In this document: in pieces, positions 1 through 6,936 of the stretch
Numbering within the stretch: position 1 is the stretch's first letter
Layout of the letters: every line of letters starts with the position of its first letter
Assembly: GCA_937905915.1 (NCBI GenBank)
Contig: CALCVR010000108.1
Span: 1-11,263 of the forward strand
Source of the DNA: an uncultured Eubacteriaceae bacterium
GTDB lineage: Bacteria > Bacillota > Clostridia > Oscillospirales > Acutalibacteraceae
Length of the DNA: 11,263 nucleotides
Reading direction: 5' to 3'
Position numbers and translations under genes: made by a program
The notes under the pieces: model-generated
What the model was told of the DNA's origin: nothing
The model's database searches: none
What the model saw: only the letters and a program-made list of their open reading frames with translations

Positions 1-2
1 TC

Positions 3-632
3 GCTGTGGGCCAGGTCATCAAGGAAACCGAGCGCATGGCTGTGCTCAGCCGTCAGAACTTCCACGATTCCTTAGAGTATTTTAGCGAACCGTCCCCGGA
101 ACTCAAGGAACGCATTATGGCCAATGAACAGGTTTTGGATTATCTCAATAAAGAAATCACCGCCTATCTCATTCAGATCAGCGCTTTAGAGCTGACCGCT
201 TCTGACAGCGCCACAGTGGGCGCTTTATTCCATACCGTCAACGACTTTGAACGCATCGGCGACCATGCGGAGAATATTGTGGATGCAGCCGACGAGATGT
301 ACAGCCGCAAGGTCAAGTTCTCCGACACTGCCGCCAAGGAAATCAAAGAGATGACCTTGCGGGTAGAGGTGCTGTTGGACGAATCGCTTCATATGTTCCG
401 GTCCCGGGTGTATGACGAATCCCTGGCTCAGACCATCTCTCGGTCAGAGGAAGACATCGACCGGTGCAACGAGGCCTTCCGCAACAACCATATCAAGCGT
501 TTGACCAAGCGCAAATGTACCCCTGAACAAGGCGCCGTCTTTTTGGATCTGCTGACCAATTTAGAGCGGGTGGCCGATCATGCTACCAACATCGCCTTCT
601 CCATTCACAACGGCGTAAAAATCCATCAATAA
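3..632 (+). CDS. Na+/phosphate cotransporter-family protein, C-terminal PhoU-like part (5' truncated by window edge)
   Basis: The frame is open to the left edge (GCT at 3-5, then GTG at 6-8), so this is the last ~210 residues of a longer protein. Counting from the GTG codon, two copies of the PhoU metal-binding signature are visible: NDFERIGDHAENI at about residues 79-91 and NLERVADHATNIA at about 185-197. The paired ERxxDH motifs in a two-bundle, all-helical region identify a PhoU-like domain. Free-standing PhoU is normally about 215-230 residues, so length alone does not exclude phoU. However, the opening residues (GQVIKETERMA) with open frame upstream resemble the linker that joins the PhoU domain to the membrane part of NptA/YjbB-type Na/Pi cotransporters (Na_Pi_cotrans family), my preferred reading. 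The role would be phosphate or anion transport, or its regulation, at the membrane. No membrane segment is in the window. It is convergent with recG and shares its terminator. Confidence 0.75.
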   Translation, partial: AVGQVIKETERMAVLSRQNFHDSLEYFSEPSPELKERIMANEQVLDYLNKEITAYLIQISALELTASDSATVGALFHTVNDFERIGDHAENIVDAADEMYSRKVKFSDTAAKEIKEMTLRVEVLLDESLHMFRSRVYDESLAQTISRSEEDIDRCNEAFRNNHIKRLTKRKCTPEQGAVFLDLLTNLERVADHATNIAFSIHNGVKIHQ

Positions 633-645
633 TTGAGCTTTTCGT

Positions 646-689
646 AAAAAAGAGAGGCGGACATTTGAAAATGTCCGCCTCTCTTTTTT
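646..689. terminator. Bidirectional intrinsic terminator between convergent genes
   Basis: A perfect 19-bp inverted repeat (646-664 AAAAAAGAGAGGCGGACAT, matched by 671-689) encloses a 6-nt loop, TTGAAA. The stem has a GC-rich centre flanked by A-run and T-run, so each strand ends in a U-tract after the hairpin. It lies 13 nt after the stop of the PhoU-domain gene and ends just before the recG stop at 693-695, so it can end transcription from both sides. Confidence 0.93.
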
Positions 690-692
690 CTT

Positions 693-2735
693 TTAATTAA
701 GGCCTTGTTCTCCCACCTGGGCAAAAAGTCCTTTTACCTCCTGGCGAAGCCCTTGATGGCCGTCCCTCTCTAAACTGGGATCTGTCTTTAACACGGCATG
801 GGCGGCTTCCTGAGCCTCCCGCAAAATAGCCATATCGGAATTCATATCGGCAATTTTCAGGGCTGGGAGGCCGTGTTGGCGCTGTCCAAAGAAATCACCC
901 GGCCCCCGCAGTTTTAAGTCCTCTTCCGCAATTTGGAATCCATCGTTTGTATGGCTCATAATCCACATGCGCCGTTTGGCCTGTTCATTTTGGGCGTCTG
1001 AGATCAGGATGCAATGTGACTGGACGTTGCCGCGCCCCACCCGGCCCCGCAGCTGATGCAGCTGGGATAGGCCGAAGCGTTCGGCATTTTCCACCACCAT
1101 AATAACAGCGTTGGGAACATTGACCCCTACTTCAATAACGGTGGTAGATACCAATAACTGTATTTTCCCAGCAGAGAATTCAGACATGACCCGATCCTTC
1201 TCCGAAGGTTTCATGCGCCCGTGGACCAGTCCAATCTGATAGTCCCGCAGCATCCCCTGCTTTAGGGTTTGAGCGTATTGCTGGGCAGCCTTCAGATCGC
1301 TTTCTCCTTCCTCCACCAATGGGCACACAATGTAGGCTTGGTATCCTTCGTCTAAATGCTTTTTGACAAATCCCAACGCCCGCATGCGCTTTCTGGAGTC
1401 GATGGCGTAGGTGGCCACCGGCTTGCGTCCGGGAGGCAATTCATCCAAAATGGAAATATCCAAATCCCCGTAAATCATCAGAGCCAACGTCCTGGGGATA
1501 GGCGTGGCCGACATGACATAAACATGGACGTTCTTTCCTTTGGAGGCCAGCATGGCCCGCTGTTCCACTCCAAAGCGATGCTGTTCGTCGGTGATGACCA
1601 GCCCTAGGTTGTGAAATACTACCGATTCCTGTAATAGAGCATGGGTGCCCACCACCAATGAAATGGTCCCTTCCTCCAGCCTCTGTAAAATTTCCCGTTT
1701 TTGCGCAGCGGTGGTGGATCCAGTCAACAGGGCCACTGAAATGCCTGCCGGCTCCAGCAAGCCGCAAAGGGACTGATAATGCTGTTCGGCCAAGATGCCG
1801 GTAGGAGCCATCAGGGCGCTCTGCCAACCGTTGGCCGCCGCCGTATGGCACAGGGCGGCGGCTACAGCCGTCTTGCCCGATCCTACATCCCCTTGCAGCA
1901 GGCGGCTCATAGGGATACCGCTGCGCATATCCTCCACTGCGTCGGTTACCGCCCGGCGCTGGGCATTGGTAGGGTCAAAAGGAAGTAGAGAAAAAAATTT
2001 ATTGCTTTGATCTACTGTAAGTTTAGGGGCCTGTCCATTTCGTCCCCGGTTGCGCAGCATAGCCATACCCAATTGCAGAACCAGCAATTCCTCAAATGCC
2101 AACCGCCGCCGCGCCACGGCCAATGTCTCATGGGATTTGGGAAAATGGATGTTCTTTAAGGCGTATCGAATGTGGCACAGAGCGTATTCCTGACGCAAAG
2201 CCTCCGGAATGGGATCGGTAAGGCGGTCTTCCCACATGGAAAAGGCCTGGCGCACCGCCCCTTCAATCATGCGGGTAGAGAGTCCTTCGGTCTGAGGATA
2301 GATGGGCCGGATGCTGGCCCCCATCTCGGCGGGCTGGATTTCAGGGGAACTCATCTCCCTTGTTCTGCCGCGGACGGTGACTTTACCATAAAAGAGGTAG
2401 TTATGTCCGGCCCGGATGCGGCCGGCGGCAAACCGGTTGTTAAAGATGGTAACCTTCATTTTGGCCGCCCCATCCACCGCCAAAAACTGATACAGGGTCA
2501 TCCCTTGGCGGATGTGATGCGTCACAGGGGATGATAACGCCTCGGCTTGGATGCAACACACCATGTCCGGCACAGCCTCTGCCAGAGGGGTCAGAACGCT
2601 CCAATCTTCATAGCTTCGGGGATAATGGCGGAGTAGGTCGTCGATGGTCTCAATCCCTAATTTTTGATATTTGGCAGACCTCTGTTCCCCTACGCCTTTG
2701 AGTGTACGGATGGAACGAAGTTCTTTCTTTTCCAT
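693..2735 (-). CDS. recG: ATP-dependent DNA helicase RecG
   Basis: RecG is a monomeric superfamily 2 double-strand DNA translocase that regresses stalled replication forks and processes branched recombination intermediates. At 680 residues it has the usual family length. The N-terminal part (about 1-250) holds the wedge/OB-fold region that grips branched DNA; a helix-hairpin-helix-like stretch, TLKGVGEQRSAKY, is at 11-23. Helicase motifs follow in order: Walker A GDVGSGKT (282-289), motif Ia APTGILAEQHY (310-320), the DEQH box with HRFG (383-389), SATPIPRT (409-416), and the motif VI region QLHQLRGRVGRG (558-569). The RecG C-terminal signature LKLRGPGDFFGQRQHG is at 607-622. The ATG start is supported by AAAGGAGGA (2741-2749, minus strand) 5 nt upstream. 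It sits downstream of fakA in the same direction, as in other Firmicutes, with 99 nt between them that contain a terminator-like hairpin. No frameshift or missing motif was seen. Confidence 0.98.
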   Translation of the reverse strand: MEKKELRSIRTLKGVGEQRSAKYQKLGIETIDDLLRHYPRSYEDWSVLTPLAEAVPDMVCCIQAEALSSPVTHHIRQGMTLYQFLAVDGAAKMKVTIFNNRFAAGRIRAGHNYLFYGKVTVRGRTREMSSPEIQPAEMGASIRPIYPQTEGLSTRMIEGAVRQAFSMWEDRLTDPIPEALRQEYALCHIRYALKNIHFPKSHETLAVARRRLAFEELLVLQLGMAMLRNRGRNGQAPKLTVDQSNKFFSLLPFDPTNAQRRAVTDAVEDMRSGIPMSRLLQGDVGSGKTAVAAALCHTAAANGWQSALMAPTGILAEQHYQSLCGLLEPAGISVALLTGSTTAAQKREILQRLEEGTISLVVGTHALLQESVVFHNLGLVITDEQHRFGVEQRAMLASKGKNVHVYVMSATPIPRTLALMIYGDLDISILDELPPGRKPVATYAIDSRKRMRALGFVKKHLDEGYQAYIVCPLVEEGESDLKAAQQYAQTLKQGMLRDYQIGLVHGRMKPSEKDRVMSEFSAGKIQLLVSTTVIEVGVNVPNAVIMVVENAERFGLSQLHQLRGRVGRGNVQSHCILISDAQNEQAKRRMWIMSHTNDGFQIAEEDLKLRGPGDFFGQRQHGLPALKIADMNSDMAILREAQEAAHAVLKTDPSLERDGHQGLRQEVKGLFAQVGEQGLN

Positions 2736-2761
2736 CTGCTTCCTCCTTTCCAGCCCTCATC

Positions 2762-2813
2762 AAAAAAGGGGATGCCCCTAGGCCATGATCGCACGGCCTA
2801 GGAGCCCTCCCCC
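2762..2813 (-). terminator. Intrinsic terminator-like hairpin between fakA and recG
   Basis: On the minus strand a GC-rich hairpin has a perfect 8-bp core (GGCCTAGG at 2795-2802 on the plus strand against CCTAGGCC at 2777-2784). Imperfect outer pairing between GGGG at 2768-2771 and the C-run at 2809-2813 extends it. It is followed on the minus strand by TTTTTT (2767-2762). It begins about 20 nt after the fakA stop and ends 26 nt before the recG start, so it should stop or attenuate transcription coming from asp23-fakA before recG. Confidence 0.75.
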
Positions 2814-2834
2814 TGCAAAAAGTCAGTCAAATTC

Positions 2835-4487
2835 TCATTCCACCGATAGGATAAAGTAATAAATGGGTTGACCGCCGTTTACCATAGTGACTTCCACATC
2901 GTCCCCAACTTTAGAGGCAATGGCACTTCTGGCCTCCTCAGCCTCCTCATCGGTGACGCCTTGGCCGTAAATCAGCGTAACAAAACTTGCGTCCTTCTTT
3001 ACCATGGTCTTGGCCAGTTTGACAACAGCCTTCACCGGCGTTTTCTCCGAGAAGGTCAGTTTGCCGTTGTTGAGGGCGATGATCTCCCCTTCCTTGATGC
3101 GATGACCATCGTACTCCGAATCCCGGGCGGCAAAGGTCACCTGACCGGTGGACACATGCTCGGCGGCACGAACCATATCCAGCAGATTTTCTTGTTCTGG
3201 ACGGTCTGGGTCAAAGGTCAGCATAGCCGAAAGGCCTTGGGGAATGGTACGGGTAGGAACCACCACTACCTTCCGGTCGGCCAAAGCCACCGACTGTTCG
3301 GCAGCCATAATGATATTCTTATTGTTGGGCAGGACGTACACCGTCTTGGCCGGCACCGCTTGGACCGCCTCCAGGATATCCTCGGTGGAGGGGTTCATGG
3401 TCTGGCCGCCGCTGACGATCTGATCACAGCCTAAGTCGCGGAATAAACCGTTGATGCCGTCGCCGGCTGACACGGCCACAAATCCCACGTCGTTTTCCGG
3501 TTCGACCCGTTCCAGCTTCGCCTTGGAAACGCCTGCCGCGGCAGCCTCTTCCTCGGCGCGGCGCTTTTGCTCCCGCATATTTTCGATTTTGACCGTCAGC
3601 AATTGCCCGTACTGCAAACCAGCTTGTAGTGCGTTGCCAGGCTCATCGGTGTGGACATGGATTTTGATGATCTCGTCGTCATCCACTACAACCACGCAGT
3701 CGCCGATGGACTCCAAATAAGCCCTCAGATTCTTTGCGTCTTCCTCGGCTTTTTGGTCGCCGCGGCCCACGATGAATTCCGTGCAGTAAGTAAAGGTAAT
3801 TTCGCCTTCCCACTCAGCCACGGCTCGTTTGACCGACGCTTCTGGCTGCTGCTCTTCCCCTTGTTCTGAGGCAACGATGACGCCCTTCTGGAATACCGAC
3901 AGCATACCTTCTAAAATCAAGGTTAAACCTTTGCCGCCGGCATCCACGACGCCGGCTTTCTTTAGCACCGGCAGCAGTTCCGGGGTGGCTGCCAAGGCCC
4001 GATGGGCGCCTTCGCACATGGCCTCCCACACCTCTACCGCCGATACTCCTTTGGCGGCGGCGCTTTTGCCCTCTTCCGCTGCCACGCGGGCTACCGTTAG
4101 GATGGTCCCCTCCGTGGGCTTCATAACAGCGCCGTAAGCCGCCTCTACGCCGATGGCTAAGGCATCGGCTAACTGCTGCCCTCCTGCCTCTGTGACGTCC
4201 TTGAGGCCTTTGGCAAAACCACGGAACAAAAGCGATAAAATAACACCTGAATTGCCTCTTGCGCCGCGCAACAAGGCCGACGCCGCCATATCGGCGCACT
4301 GACCGATGCCGCCTTCTTCAAAACGGGACACCTCCCGGGCAGCCGATGCGATGGTCATGGACATATTGGTACCTGTATCCCCGTCGGGAACAGGGAAGAT
4401 ATTCAGCTCGTCTACTTTTTGTTTCTCGTTGCCGATCAAGTTGGATGCTGAAATATAAGCATCCCGCAACTGTGCACCTGTAATCAC
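2835..4487 (-). CDS. fakA: Fatty acid kinase catalytic subunit FakA (DAK/DhaL-domain protein, YloV family)
   Basis: FakA phosphorylates exogenous fatty acids bound to a FakB carrier, giving acyl-phosphate for phospholipid synthesis. Numbered from the GTG start I prefer (550 residues), the N-terminal DhaL kinase domain spans about 2-206. It carries the nucleotide/Mg site FPVPDGDTGTNM (31-42), GARGNSGVI (75-83) and the segment KKAGVVDAGGKGL (176-188). The middle domain has C235 (in CTEF) and the H277-x-H279 pair (in HVHTDEPG), matching the Cys/His residues described for the metal-binding middle domain of Staphylococcus FakA. The C-terminal domain begins near 330, with SGGQTMNPSTEDI at 359-371. 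Start choice: GTG at 4485-4487 has GAGGAGGGAG (4496-4505) 8 nt upstream and gives the family-like opening VITGAQLRDA. A longer in-frame GTG start at 4542-4544 lacks a visible ribosome binding site and adds 19 atypical residues. It follows the asp23-family gene as in yloU-yloV. No fakB is in the window. Confidence 0.93.
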   Translation of the reverse strand: MITGAQLRDAYISASNLIGNEKQKVDELNIFPVPDGDTGTNMSMTIASAAREVSRFEEGGIGQCADMAASALLRGARGNSGVILSLLFRGFAKGLKDVTEAGGQQLADALAIGVEAAYGAVMKPTEGTILTVARVAAEEGKSAAAKGVSAVEVWEAMCEGAHRALAATPELLPVLKKAGVVDAGGKGLTLILEGMLSVFQKGVIVASEQGEEQQPEASVKRAVAEWEGEITFTYCTEFIVGRGDQKAEEDAKNLRAYLESIGDCVVVVDDDEIIKIHVHTDEPGNALQAGLQYGQLLTVKIENMREQKRRAEEEAAAAGVSKAKLERVEPENDVGFVAVSAGDGINGLFRDLGCDQIVSGGQTMNPSTEDILEAVQAVPAKTVYVLPNNKNIIMAAEQSVALADRKVVVVPTRTIPQGLSAMLTFDPDRPEQENLLDMVRAAEHVSTGQVTFAARDSEYDGHRIKEGEIIALNNGKLTFSEKTPVKAVVKLAKTMVKKDASFVTLIYGQGVTDEEAEEARSAIASKVGDDVEVTMVNGGQPIYYFILSVE

Positions 4488-4495
4488 TTCGAGAA

Positions 4496-4505
4496 CTCCC
4501 TCCTC
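4496..4505 (-). promoter_or_regulatory. Ribosome binding site that decides the fakA start
   Basis: GAGGAGGGAG on the minus strand is 8 nt ahead of a GTG codon at 4485-4487. The alternative upstream GTG (4542-4544) has no purine-rich Shine-Dalgarno match in the ~20 nt before it, and this strong site would then lie inside the reading frame. Confidence 0.8.
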
Positions 4506-4562
4506 ATATGGCGGCCTTTGTTCTGAACCAAAGCCGCTGTTCACCGGGCCGATAGGGCGCCG

Positions 4563-4949
4563 TTATTCCTTCTTAAAATCAGTCTCCTGGGGTTTGACAA
4601 CTGTTTTGACCAATTTATCCACATATACATGAACCTGCTTTACCGGTAGGCCAGAGGCACGTTCCACTTCATAGCCTACCTTTTCCACAATGCTTTGGCT
4701 GATGGCTGCAATATTGACCCCATAAGTCACTGCAATGTGCACATCCACAAACAGTCCCTCATGATCCGACCACACGCGGATGCCTTTATTCGGCAGACTC
4801 CCGCCTACAAAGACTTTTAGTTCCTGTGCCGGACCGTTTGTCGTCAGATCGGCCACTCCATAGCAGGAGGATACTACATGGGCTACCAGCTTGGTAAAAT
4901 ACCCCTGGGAGATGGTAATCGTCCCCCATGCATTTTCCAGCTTGATCAT
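4563..4949 (-). CDS. Asp23/Gls24-family envelope stress response protein (YloU-like, DUF322)
   Basis: This 128-residue acidic soluble protein has no signal peptide. The opening IKLENAWGTITISQGYFTKLVAHVVSSCYGVADL is the N-terminal pattern of the Asp23/Gls24 family (G-x-I-x-I, then a helix and a GVA element). Further along, VDVHIAVTYGVNIAAISQSIVEKVGYEVER and a hydrophobic-alternating VKQVHVYVDKL strand complete the small alpha/beta domain. Family members are cell-envelope-associated or alkaline-shock proteins in Firmicutes; their molecular activity is poorly defined. In Bacillus the homologue yloU sits directly ahead of yloV (fakA), the same arrangement as here. The ATG start is supported by GAGGGAGG (4956-4963), 6 nt upstream. 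It is the first gene of a probable asp23-fakA unit, 75 nt ahead of the preferred fakA start. Confidence 0.92.
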   Translation of the reverse strand: MIKLENAWGTITISQGYFTKLVAHVVSSCYGVADLTTNGPAQELKVFVGGSLPNKGIRVWSDHEGLFVDVHIAVTYGVNIAAISQSIVEKVGYEVERASGLPVKQVHVYVDKLVKTVVKPQETDFKKE

Positions 4950-4980
4950 GAAATGCCTCCCTCTATTAACTATTCTGACA

Positions 4981-4993
4981 ATGTCTTAGACAT
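4981..4993. repeat. Short perfect palindrome in the asp23 leader
   Basis: ATGTCT-T-AGACAT is a perfect dyad with 6-bp arms around one central base. It lies 31 nt before the asp23 start codon, inside the predicted 5' untranslated region. It could be a regulator site or chance; no regulator is recognised. Confidence 0.3.
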
Positions 4994-5077
4994 GCCCTAT
5001 CCTAGTGAAAACAAATGAAGTTTATTGCTTCAAGTCCCCATCTCTTTTCCAGATAGGCCAAAGAATTTTACCTTTTT

Positions 5078-5107
5078 ATTGTAGCAAATCGGCAAGAGAA
5101 AAAGCAA
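5078..5107 (-). promoter_or_regulatory. Predicted sigma-A-type promoter for asp23-fakA (extended -10)
   Basis: On the minus strand TACAAT (5078-5083) is directly preceded by TGC, giving an extended -10 element, TGnTACAAT. The weak -35 candidate TTGCTT (5102-5107) is 18 nt upstream, which fits reliance on the extended -10. Transcription would start near 5071, leaving a leader of about 120 nt before asp23. Confidence 0.6.
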
Positions 5108-5110
5108 GTC

Positions 5111-5155
5111 ATTTTCCCTGTTTCGATACAAGTTTGCCCAATTTTTAGGGAAAAT
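5111..5155 (-). repeat. Widely spaced 9-bp inverted repeat after the binding-protein gene
   Basis: ATTTTCCCT (5111-5119) and AGGGAAAAT (5147-5155) form perfect arms 27 nt apart. On the minus strand the repeat begins 8 nt after the binding-protein stop codon and is followed by GACTTGCTTTTTCTC. It may act as a weak terminator for that gene, but the loop is long and the stem AT-rich. It also abuts the -35 region of the asp23 promoter, so an operator role is possible. Confidence 0.35.
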
Positions 5156-5163
5156 CTCTATTT

Positions 5164-6681
5164 TCAACTGTTTCCCAATGTCCAGGATTCAATTCCATGG
5201 AAAGGATCGGCATAAGAGGATCCCTCCACGCCTCCGATATTACGGGAATAGGCCATCATTCCCTTGCGGTAGCAGATAGGGATAAAGGGCGGATTTTCCT
5301 CAAATCCATCCACATACTGCTGCATGGTCATGCCGCCGGAACGCATGGTAGAAAACTGTTCTTGTGCTTGGGCGTTGTCCGCCAACAGGGTGGATAAATC
5401 CATATTGGGGGAAAGCTTCACCTCGCCGATGTAAAGGTCGTATTTACCCCGTTCAATGGCTGTCTGATACTGATCAAAGGGCAGGGAATTGACCGATGCG
5501 CTTATGCCTAAATCATTGAGAGACTGGGCCATGAGCTGGGCCACCTGCACACGGGCAGTGTTCTCCTCGTTGACTAAAATCTCCACAGTGAGGGTCTTGC
5601 CGTTCTTGGTGAGAGGCGCAGTGGCTTCCGCTCTCTCATATCCCTCAGCTCCAAGCATCTCCTGAGCTGTTTTAGAATCGGCGGTGCTGCTCCATCCTTC
5701 CACTTCGTGGATGCCCATCCATCCCGGCATGAAGGGGGTAGTGGCCGCTGCCGCATAACTGGAGTAGGCCTGTAATGCCAATTGTTCTCGATCTATCGCC
5801 AAGGAAATGGCTCTTTTAATGGCAGCTGTCTCGGTAGTATCCAGCTTCGGCGAGATGGCAGCATATACCAAATTGGGAAGCTGGATCTGTTCGGTAGCGG
5901 CTGCAAAGCGGCCGGGAGTCGATCCGTCGGAAAGGTCGGTGACATAAAAGCTCAGCATGTTGATCTCCAAGGCATGCTGGATGGCTTCTTGATCGGCCAT
6001 ATGCACCAGTTCAATGGTCTGCAAGGACATTTCGCCGCCGTAATAGTCAGGATTGGCTGTCAATTTGGCTGTTACGCCATCTTTCTCATACACATATTTG
6101 CCGCTTCCTACTGGGTATTCCTCAGTCCCCTGCTTGATGATGGGAAAATCCAGCGTGCTGGCAAAGTAGGGATCGGCGCTTTTTAGATGAATCAGTACCT
6201 TACCGTCCTGTGCGGTCACAGAATCCACATTCTGGAACCGCCCGGTGTAAGCTGTGCTGTCCATGGCCAATTCCATGGAAGCCACCACGTCTTCAGCCGT
6301 CACCGCCGACCCATCGGAGAACAGCGCCCCTTCCCGTAGAGTGACCTGGCACTGTGTTCCCTCCAGTTGAATGTCCGACGCAAGGTCATAGCTAGGATTC
6401 AAGGAGGCATCTAACCGGATCAGGGAGGAATAAAGCAGGGTGGATAAATCCAAATTAAGCCGGTTTTGAGCGGTGTAAGGGTTAAGACTATCGCCGCTGT
6501 CGTAGCTGATCTTAAGCACCGACGTTTTTACTGCCCCGCCTTGGTCTTCTGCCTGGGAGGACGCGGCCGATGAAATTTCACTGCTCGCTGCACTAGAGGT
6601 ATCCTTTTCCAGCATACTGCATCCGCTGATGCTCACACATACCGCTAGCACAAGAGCCGCCTTTGTGATCCAACGATTCAT
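5164..6681 (-). CDS. ABC transporter solute-binding lipoprotein, oligopeptide/dipeptide family (SBP family 5)
   Basis: This 505-residue extracellular lipoprotein would capture a solute, typically an oligopeptide, for an ABC importer. The signal peptide has K/R near the start, a hydrophobic core (8-18) and lipobox ISGC with lipidated Cys21. A Ser/Ala-rich tether (about 29-50) follows. Family 5 features include DSLNPYTAQN (64-73), LREGALFSDGSAVTAEDVVASME (115-137), the PVGSGKYVYE turn (190-199), ANPDYYGG (209-216), AIKRAISLAIDREQL (287-301) and ERGKYDLYIGEV (410-421). Start choice: ATG at 6679-6681 has AAAGGA (6690-6695) 8 nt upstream and opens with the signal peptide. The frame stays open to 6921, but that extension crosses the promoter and a terminator and is not protein-like. 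The ligand cannot be told from sequence. No permease or ATPase gene is in the window, so it may be an orphan binding protein or part of a split system. Confidence 0.93.
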   Translation of the reverse strand: MNRWITKAALVLAVCVSISGCSMLEKDTSSAASSEISSAASSQAEDQGGAVKTSVLKISYDSGDSLNPYTAQNRLNLDLSTLLYSSLIRLDASLNPSYDLASDIQLEGTQCQVTLREGALFSDGSAVTAEDVVASMELAMDSTAYTGRFQNVDSVTAQDGKVLIHLKSADPYFASTLDFPIIKQGTEEYPVGSGKYVYEKDGVTAKLTANPDYYGGEMSLQTIELVHMADQEAIQHALEINMLSFYVTDLSDGSTPGRFAAATEQIQLPNLVYAAISPKLDTTETAAIKRAISLAIDREQLALQAYSSYAAAATTPFMPGWMGIHEVEGWSSTADSKTAQEMLGAEGYERAEATAPLTKNGKTLTVEILVNEENTARVQVAQLMAQSLNDLGISASVNSLPFDQYQTAIERGKYDLYIGEVKLSPNMDLSTLLADNAQAQEQFSTMRSGGMTMQQYVDGFEENPPFIPICYRKGMMAYSRNIGGVEGSSYADPFHGIESWTLGNS

Positions 6682-6777
6682 TGGGTCATTCCTTTCTATC
6701 GAAACACAGAAAAATTTAGTTTTCCTTCTGAAACAAAACAGACGTCGAGCCCTCAGAACTCGCCGCCGCATAGATTT

Positions 6778-6806
6778 ATTATAGCCCATCCTGTCCCCAG
6801 ATTCAA
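6778..6806 (-). promoter_or_regulatory. Sigma-A-type promoter for the solute-binding lipoprotein gene
   Basis: On the minus strand TTGAAT (6801-6806) and a perfect TATAAT (6778-6783) are separated by exactly 17 nt. The predicted start near 6771 gives a leader of about 90 nt before the ATG at 6681. It lies downstream of the GH2 gene's terminator, so the binding-protein gene is separately transcribed. Confidence 0.85.
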
Positions 6807-6850
6807 CCGAGTTTGCTGGAATTTCTCTCTGTATTCCCCATAAAAAGTAA

Positions 6851-6881
6851 GCCCTGCCGCATCTCAAAGATGCGACAGGGC
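6851..6881 (-). terminator. Intrinsic terminator of the GH2 gene
   Basis: A 13-bp stem (6851-6863 with 6869-6881) has a 5-nt loop. The single mismatch in DNA becomes a G-U pair in minus-strand RNA. The minus strand then reads TTACTTTTTATGG (6850-6838). It is about 55 nt past the GH2 stop codon and ahead of the binding-protein promoter. Confidence 0.9.
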
Positions 6882-6936
6882 GCTGTGAACAACTTACATT
6901 AGGGGGTTGTTCCACCAACAAAAATAGCCAACCTTC

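Noticed and set aside
1356..2534. Plus-strand and alternate-frame open frames within recG
   Set aside because: They overlap a complete RecG with all helicase motifs and are low-complexity shadow translations.
2868..4483. Plus-strand and alternate-frame open frames within fakA
   Set aside because: They are shadow frames of an intact FakA with conserved kinase motifs; the Arg/Ser-rich translations are not protein-like.
4950..5163. Possible small gene between the binding-protein gene and asp23
   Set aside because: No start codon with a ribosome binding site and sustained frame was seen; the stretch reads as promoter, leader and inverted repeats.
6682..6921. Extension of the binding-protein reading frame by 80 residues
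   Set aside because: The added region covers a clear promoter and the GH2 terminator, is Arg/Cys-rich and unlike any protein start. The internal ATG at 6679-6681 has a ribosome binding site and a lipoprotein signal peptide.
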